Position numbers and translations under genes: made by a program. This document shows positions 58,061-64,000 of a stretch of 64,000 bases of DNA, piece by piece; the first letter of the stretch is position 1; each line of letters begins with the position of its first letter. The notes beneath the pieces were generated by a model. It was given only the letters and a program-made list of their open reading frames with translations. It ran no database searches and was not told the origin of the DNA. The stretch spans positions 36,325,424 through 36,389,423 of the forward strand of contig JAKSZT010054304.1 in assembly GCA_026826555.1 (NCBI GenBank), read 5' to 3'. This DNA is from Tolypeutes matacus (lineage: Eukaryota > Chordata > Mammalia > Cingulata > Chlamyphoridae).

Positions 58061-58573
58061 GGCTGGGGCCTAAGATAGGGCTGCAATCCCATCTGGGTGG
58101 AAAGAAGCCATTCCCTACAATCACTGTGATTTTCAATAAGTTCCATTCCCCCCATGTTGGGAGAGGAGTTTAAATGGTGGCTACTGGCCTTTTTCTGACT
58201 TGGACAGACTCAACCATTAGCCATTCTTAGTATTATACTTTATCCAGCCAAATTTACTAATCAGTAGCTGGAGTTGGTGCCTGACCATCTCTTCCTCCCC
58301 CATTTTTGGGAAATGAAGCTTCCAACTCCAGTCACAGAATAGCTCCCAAAGCAGTTTGCATTGTGAAGGATGGGCACAGGCATCCACAGCATGGAGTGCT
58401 GTACTCAGAAATCTTCACTGCAGATGGGCAGTTTCTTCCTTCCATTCTTTCAAGGACATTACAGGATGCTCTTCGGACCTCCTGGACCTCTCAAACAGGT
58501 GCTTTAGATAGCTTTGGGTGATTTCTAACTGCCCTGTAGGACAAGCTGACTCTTGGAGCTCTTTACTCAATCA

Positions 58574-58582
58574 CCATCTTGG
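58574..58582 (-). promoter_or_regulatory. YY1-like site at the L1 5' end
   Basis: CCAAGATGG on the minus strand lies 15-23 bases inside the 5' end of the L1, matching the position and core of the YY1 site in other mammalian L1 promoters. The function is inferred. Confidence 0.55.
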
Positions 58583-58596
58583 CCCTCCCCTCCTGA

Positions 58597-60960
58597 CATT
58601 TTTAATTTTAATGAGTCCAACTTATGAATTATTTCTTTAATGTATCATGCAATTGACCATTCACATTTGAAGTGACTATTCATATAGTTCAGTTAATATC
58701 TAACATATTTTAACTGTTTTGTTGCCTTTGTTCCTTGTTTAGTTTTTATCTTCCCTCTTTTTCTGTCTTCTCTGATTTTAATCAAGCATTTTATATGATT
58801 CCATTTTGTCTCCTTTATCAGCATATCAATGATATTTCTTTTGCCACTTTTTAATGTTTTCCCTTCGGTTGTAATATATGTTTTTCCCTCCCATCTCTTA
58901 TACCATCAATATCATTCTTCCCATTCCTTGTAAGCTATAATCACCAAATAAATTGTTGCTATTATTATTTTGAACAAACCATTATCTACTCTATCAATTA
59001 AATTTAAGAAAAATAAAATATTTTATTTTACCTTTGTTTATTCCTTCACTAATGTGCTTCCCATCCTTATGTAGATATGAGTCTCTTACCTATATCATTT
59101 TCCATTTCTCTGAAGAACTTCTTTTAACATTTTTTGATGGCCAGTGTACTGACAATAATTTCCTCAGATTTTATTTATCTGAGAAGTATTTTCTCCTTTA
59201 TTTTGAAGGCTGATTTTTGCTAGACAGAAAAATCTAGGCCTGTGTCTTTTTTTCTATACACTTTACATTTTTATCCCACTCTTTTCGAGCTTTCTTGAAA
59301 TTAATTCTTATCTTTATTCCTCTATAGTTAAGGTACTTATTTTTCTCTGGCTTTTTGCAAGATTTCTTCTTTGTCTTTGATTTTCTGCAGTTTGAATATG
59401 ATAAGCTTAGGTGTAGCTTTTCTGGTGTTTATCTTACTTGATGTTCTATGAGCTTCTTGGAACTTCAGTTTGTTGTCAGTCATTAATTTTTTGGAAAATT
59501 CACAGTCATTAATGCTATTATTTTTTCTGTTCTTTTTTTCTCTTTCTTTTTCTCTGCTATCCCTCTTGTTTGTATGTTACACTTTTTTTTAAATTGTCAC
59601 ACAATACTTTGATAGTTTGGGTTTTTAATTCATTTTTCTCTTTCTTTTCAGTTTAGGAAGTTCTTAATTGATATCTTCAAGCTTAGTGATTTCTTCCTCA
59701 GCCTTTTTCATTCTCCTGATGAGCCTATCAAAGACAACCTTCATTTCATTATTGCAAGCATATCTTTTTGATGTTTTCTTAACATTACCATCTCTCTGCT
59801 TACATTACCCATTTTTCTTTCATGTTGTTCACTTTTTCCCTAGAATACTGAATATATTAAGCATCATAATTTAAAAATTTCTCTCTCATAATTCCAAAAT
59901 ATCTGCCATATATATGTCTCATTCTGATGATTCTTTTTTTTTTTTTTTTGACTGTGTTTTTTCTTGCCAGTTAGTATGATTTGTCATTTTTGTTTGAAGT
60001 CAGACGTGGTATATGGGTAATAGGAACTAAGGCAAATAGGCACTAAATGTAAGATTTATGCTTATTTGGCTAGAAGTTAATCTGTGTTTAATGTTTGTTG
60101 TAGCTCTAGTGGCTTCAATTTCCTCTAGTCTCCTTGTTTTTGTCTCCTCTTTTACATTGGATTTCCCTAGGAACTTCTTTCTTAAATAAATTCTATGTTT
60201 TGCAGATCTCTCAGTTATAATACACTCTTCTTATTCTGGAGATTTCTTGGTGTGGAAATGTTAGGGGAGAAGGGAAGTGTGTATAATCTTAGGATTAAAT
60301 CTGTGTGTTTGGTATTGTCATCTGGGCTGTGACCTTCAGAAGAGTTTCTTACCTTTTTTTTTTTTTTTTTTTTTTTTATCTTTTTATGCTAGACAGTAAG
60401 GCTAGTGGGGGCTGGTGTTTCCCAAATGTACTTTTTCTATGTCAGAATAAGTAAAGAAAATTAGTTTCCCTTGAAGTTGACCTTTATTACAGAAAACAGT
60501 ATGCACTAAGCATATTTCAAAGTGGTTACTTTTCTGACCCAATGCAGGAAGCATGAGATTTTTGACTTAGATCTTTACCATGATAACCTGGTAAAACTTT
60601 TGGATGTAAAACTCATAAAATGTGGGGTCCACCCAAAAACTGGGCCCCCTGAGGACTTTTTAATTCTCAGGCTAGTACTTATTTAACTTCTAGCAATTCA
60701 TCAATTACAGTTAAAGTGTTCTTACCCAGTGATCACTTGTTCCAGCAGCTTCTGCTCCATGTCGGCTGTGATTTACTGTATTAGCTTGTTTCTCTAGTTT
60801 GGGGGCATATGTTTGCCCTTTAACCTCAATTCCCTAATAGATCTAAGAAGAGTTATTGATTTTCAGTTTCTTCTCTTTTCTTATTTAAGGATAGGTGTGA
60901 TGACTTCAAAGGTCTTTTCATTTCAGAGCAGAAAATGGAAATCTCATTTAATTTTATATA
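58597..60960 (-). mobile_element. Older HAL1/L1M, 5' part lacking reverse transcriptase
   Basis: It resumes the element cut at 51816 ('aatgagtccaacttatgaat'). After about 80 bp it passes directly to ORF1-proximal sequence ('tttatctgagaagtattttc', 'gcaagatttcttctttgtct', 'catgagcttcttgg'-type block near 59450) and to the 5' leader (59950-60960, including 'gtggtatatgggtaatagga' and 'gggccccctgaggacttttt'). The absence of nearly all ORF2 is what HAL1 shows, though an internal deletion of an L1M gives the same picture. Poly-T runs occur at 59934-59949 and 60354-60377. Confidence 0.68.
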
Positions 60961-61174
60961 TTAGTGCTTTGTTACATGGTATATCACTTAGAGAGAGATC
61001 TGAGTTTGATGAGCAATTTTTAGGCTTCTAAAATCAATATAATTACAGACAGGCTCTGAACTACATACACTGAACTAAGTCTCCAACTCTCTTACATGAC
61101 AGTTCGATTATTTCCAGACCATAGGTTACCAGACCACATATGCAAAAAGAGACATATCAAAAATAAAGTGATGC
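60961..61174. other. Unassigned sequence
   Basis: No feature recognised between the HAL1/L1M and the LTR fragment. Confidence 0.45.
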
Positions 61175-61308
61175 CACCATGTGCCTTACCATGTAACAAG
61201 CTAAAAACCAAGGACGGGCATCAGCCAGCCTGAGAATGCCACAGTCTTTGAGAAGAAAGCATCATCTTAATGATGCCTTGATTTGAACATTTTCCTGGCT
61301 TCAAAATG
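61175..61308 (+). mobile_element. MaLR-like LTR fragment abutting the MTFMT pseudogene
   Basis: 'ccaccatgtgccttaccatg', 'gggcatcagccagcctgaga', 'atgccacagtctttgagaag' and 'tgatgccttgatttgaacat' are the central blocks of the LTR family in plus orientation. It stops at 'ggcttcaaaatgg', where MTFMT homology begins, and the expected 3' third of the LTR is missing. Either the pseudogene inserted here with loss of flanking DNA, or a deletion joined the two. Confidence 0.72.
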
Positions 61309-62162
61309 GAAAACAAAGAGGAAATATTAATGAAAAAATTGGAGGTGGTCACAATGCTTTCCCCATTACCAAAAGAACTGCTGGCGAAGCATTATGCTGT
61401 GCAGTCTCAGCTTCCAGTGTATGAGTGGCAAGATGCAGGATCTGGAGAGTATGATGTTGGAGTAGTAGCTTCATTTGGCTGACTTTTGACTGTGATCCTT
61501 ATTCTTGAATTCCCCTATGGCAAACTGAATATCCAGCCCAGTGGCTTCCTTAAATGGTGTGGTCCAGCCCCTATAATATATACAGAGCTCCACAGAGACA
61601 GTTACTGGAACAATAGTTTTGCAAATTAGACTTAAATGTTTTGATGTAGGCCCAATTCTCAAACAAGAAACTCTTCTTGTGCCACCCAATAGAACCACAA
61701 AGGAACTGGAAGCATTGTTGTCAAGACTGGTTGCCACCATACTTACATCAGTTTTGAAAAATTTGCCTGAAAATTTGAACAATGAAAGGCAGCAACCAAC
61801 TGAGAGGGAAACATATGACTTTTGTTGGTAATATCCGTATAAAATGGGAAGAACAAATTTCAGAGCAAATATTCATATGCTATCATGCCATTGGAAATGC
61901 AATTCCATTGCAGACACGTTAGATGGGTTATACGCTTATACGTCCTCATTTGGTAGATGTCAACAGTCCTGTCCTTGTTGAGTCCTGTCCTGTTCCATCA
62001 GCCATGTTCAAGAAAATATTAACAGCTACTGATTTCTACAATGGATATTTGCAACCTTGGTACTAATATATATATATTCCTAAGCCCAACCATGCCAGAC
62101 ACTCAGATTTCCAACAAAGAAGCAGCAAAAAAAAAATTGTTATGCAACAGTGCATTAGGTAG
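61309..62162 (+). pseudogene. MTFMT (pseudogene): Processed pseudogene of mitochondrial methionyl-tRNA formyltransferase
   Basis: MTFMT formylates the initiator Met-tRNA in mitochondria. The stretch encodes, in frame pieces, [57 protein letters not shown] (61642 onwards), [32 protein letters not shown] and a C-terminus ending VMQQCI before a TAG at 62160-62162. The order fits the human protein from about residue 70 to its end, without introns, so it is a retrocopy, 5'-truncated. Damage: TGA where Arg follows VVASFG, a 2-nt loss near 61595, a frame break near 61815, and an internal deletion of about 40 codons before TATDFYN. A (TA)n insertion lies near 62070. Its true 3' end and poly(A) were not located. 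Confidence 0.93.
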
Positions 62163-63521
62163 TTAGGAAGAGAAGGACAAGAAGTTTCCATGTGTCTGTA
62201 ATTTATTAAAAGTCTATTTATAAGGAATTAACATGACTTGATTATCTGAGGCATGATATCACAACATAGTTTAAAATTACAAACAATATCAGATAAAAAG
62301 TATAAACCTACAAAATATCTTTTAATGGCAATGAATGAAAGAGTTGAATATTTTTATTTTTTCATTAAAAAATGGCAAAATGTAGATATCCCCATACAAT
62401 GTAAATACTCTACTATTGCATAACAATTTGATATATTTTAGGTGTTGTAGCCCTTAGAATTAATGAGTTGATAAAATTCAATATTTTATATTTTATATTC
62501 TATAATCTCAATCTTATAAAGTTGTATTATGAAATTATGTAAGGGAATTATATTTTTAATTGAGATGTGAAATCTTGTTTGTGAGCATTTCCATGCCAAT
62601 AATGGAAGCCAACAGAAATTAGCATAAAAGAAAAGGTATAGGATTTTTATAGGAACTCTAATTGCAAAAGTGCAGTTGTACCTAAAAAAGGGACTAGAAC
62701 CAGAAAATGGGAAAGGATGTTTTTCAGACTCTCACCTCTATGGGTTTTTCCTTCCTCAAATGAATTATTCTCTTCTTTTTGCACACTTTTTTTTTTCTGT
62801 CTAGTTCAGAAAGTATGACATGGCTTCATCTCTCTACTTTATCAGCCTAGATTTCTACTTGCCAAAAGTAAAGAAAGTTCCTGAAAGTCCGTTGGATTCT
62901 TTGTGGAAGCTTTGGGAATTTTGGAAAAGAAGGCTCAGAAAACAAGCAGAAACAAGCAGGGATACATAGTCAAAGCAACAGCAGAGATATTCCACTGAGT
63001 TGATTTGATAAAGCCAACACTGACATTGGCATTTTATATTGGACCCCGTACCTTACTCCCTGACACCACCAGTATTAGACACTGGAAATTGTTACCTTTT
63101 GACATTTTGCTCCTGGTAATTAGTGTGACAGCACCATTGTCAGAGTAATTGATAGTCTAAAGTTCAAAAATGTTTGTATTTCCAATGGAATAGGGGTATC
63201 TGTGCTTCCCAGAGACCTGAGGAGGAATACACATTTGTTTACACATTTTTTTTACCTTTACGAATACACAGTCAGCCATTTCTTCTACAGAGGCTTACAA
63301 TTTGTGTATCCTATCAAAAATAGGAGTTAGTAATCCTCAAAATTATGACATCTACTTTACCATTTCATGTGATAGATTCAAAATTAATAGAAAAAATATA
63401 CTGTAGTTACCTATTTCCAATGCCAAATTCTTGGAGGAAGAGTGTCTGATTTGGCAAAATGTGATCACATCTGGTTAACTGGCCAGAGGACAAGACTGGG
63501 ACATGCAATATAAATATGGGC
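62163..63521. other. Possible MTFMT 3' UTR, then unassigned sequence
   Basis: Sequence just after the pseudogene stop may be retrocopied 3' UTR ('ctgtaatttattaaaagtct' near 62200), but no poly(A) or target-site duplication marks an end. The rest, to the final LTR, shows no nameable feature. Confidence 0.4.
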
Positions 63522-63975
63522 AGGGCCACCTTTGTACCACAATCTTAGTGGCTTAAAACAACAGAAATGTGTGTTCTGGAGGCCAGAAGTTTGAAATTAG
63601 TTTCATTGTGCTGAAATCATAGAATCCACAGGATTGCACTTCCACTGGAGGCTCTAAGAGAGCTCAGCCCTTGCCTCTTCCAGCCTCTGGTGGTTGCCAG
63701 CACTACTTTGCTTGAGGCTTCAAAACTCCATTCTCGGCTTCAGTGGAAACATTGCCTCCTCTTCCATGTATGCCCAATTTCCCTCTGCCTCTTTCTAAGA
63801 AGGATACATGTGATTGCATTTAGAGCTCACCCACCTAGATAATATAAGATCATTTTCTCATCTCAAGAGCCTTCTTAGTCACATTTATAAAGTTCTTTGT
63901 ACCATAAACAGTAACACAAATTAAGAGATTAAGACAAGAATATCTTTTGGGGGACCATTGATTATCCTACTACAG
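63522..63975 (-). mobile_element. MLT1-type MaLR LTR, minus strand
   Basis: Inverted order of a common mammalian MaLR LTR: 'gtggcttaaaacaacagaaa', 'ctggaggccagaagtttga', 'tctcatctcaagagccttct', 'tcttttgggggaccattgat' and a terminal 'tatcctactacag'. The same type lies at 38761-39260. Confidence 0.78.
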
Positions 63976-64000
63976 TCTTTCCTCTAATCCCTCAAAATTC

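Larger units (their letters stand above)
51817..58596 (-). mobile_element. Structurally full-length L1, minus strand, 6.78 kb
   Basis: It is bounded by a perfect 13-bp target-site duplication, catttttaatttt (51804-51816 and 58597-58609). On the minus strand: a 5' UTR of about 1.7 kb with tandem monomers (57000-58060), ORF1 remnant (about 56700-55840), ORF2 remnant (about 55740-52640), and a long 3' UTR (about 52640-51817) homologous to that of the L1 ending at 18760. The extreme 5' end (minus strand GGAGGGGAGGGCCAAGATGG) has a YY1-like site. Stops, frameshifts, a 27-T run in ORF2 (55533-55559), and a deletion with local duplication near 54790-54835 make it inactive. Confidence 0.92.

Noticed and set aside
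57547..58521. Open frames on both strands (85, 100 and 71 codons)
   Set aside because: They fall in the tandem-monomer L1 5' UTR and follow its composition.
60354..60377. (T)24 as the poly(A) of a separate minus-strand retrocopy
   Set aside because: HAL1/L1M leader sequence continues on both sides and I found no duplication, so slippage inside the element is simpler.

Overview
This is a mammalian nuclear window, AT-rich and without any intact protein-coding gene that I can support. The lineage is best read from its repeats. A tRNA-derived SINE at 47836-48017 and an older dimeric relative at 31369-31692 resemble the DAS-type SINEs of Xenarthra (armadillos, sloths, anteaters). I also recognise the LTR and LINE-1 3' ends as xenarthran. 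I infer a xenarthran but cannot decide between sloth and armadillo. The window is intergenic or lies inside a very long intron.

Layout. 1-8.9 kb: mostly unassigned AT-rich DNA with an L2 tail, a MIR, an old inverted L1/HAL1 and three MaLR-like LTRs. 8.9-18.8 kb: a three-level nest. A plus-strand L1 (8945-11324 and 17007-18760) was split by a minus-strand L1 (11325-17006, perfect 10-bp target-site duplication). That L1 was later hit by an LTR (11940-12475, 5-bp duplication) and by a U6 snRNA retropseudogene (15294-15384, 16-bp duplication). A tandem duplication crosses the LTR/L1 border. 18.85-28.2 kb: one LTR with a CT-rich microsatellite, then the most repeat-poor stretch (about 20.7-26.8 kb). 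28.2-31.7 kb: an LTR, an old L1/HAL1 ORF1 fragment carrying a perfect 31-nt piece of 5S rRNA, and the dimeric SINE. 31.7-37.3 kb: a decayed plus-strand L1 split by an LTR. 37.6-46.7 kb: an old L1 fragment with an LTR-like insert, MIRs, a 1.4-kb tail module, and an ORF1-only (HAL1-like) element inserted in an older L1. 47.8-50.7 kb: the SINE and a truncated tail module, both with target-site duplications. 50.7-61 kb: a 6.8-kb structurally full-length minus-strand L1 (51817-58596, 13-bp duplication) inside an older HAL1/L1M. Its 5' UTR holds about ten tandem units of about 110 bp. 61.2-64 kb: a processed pseudogene of MTFMT (mitochondrial methionyl-tRNA formyltransferase) and an MLT1-type LTR.

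Function. Nothing here forms a working gene set. All ORF1 and ORF2 remnants are broken by stops, frameshifts or deletions. The window's value is as a record of retrotransposition. The best candidates for new biology are the tandem-monomer L1 promoter, the embedded 5S rRNA fragment, and a 3' tail module shared by an ORF1-only element and by copies with no recognisable ORF. Family names come from remembered consensus patterns, not from a database search. Element edges without a target-site duplication are approximate.
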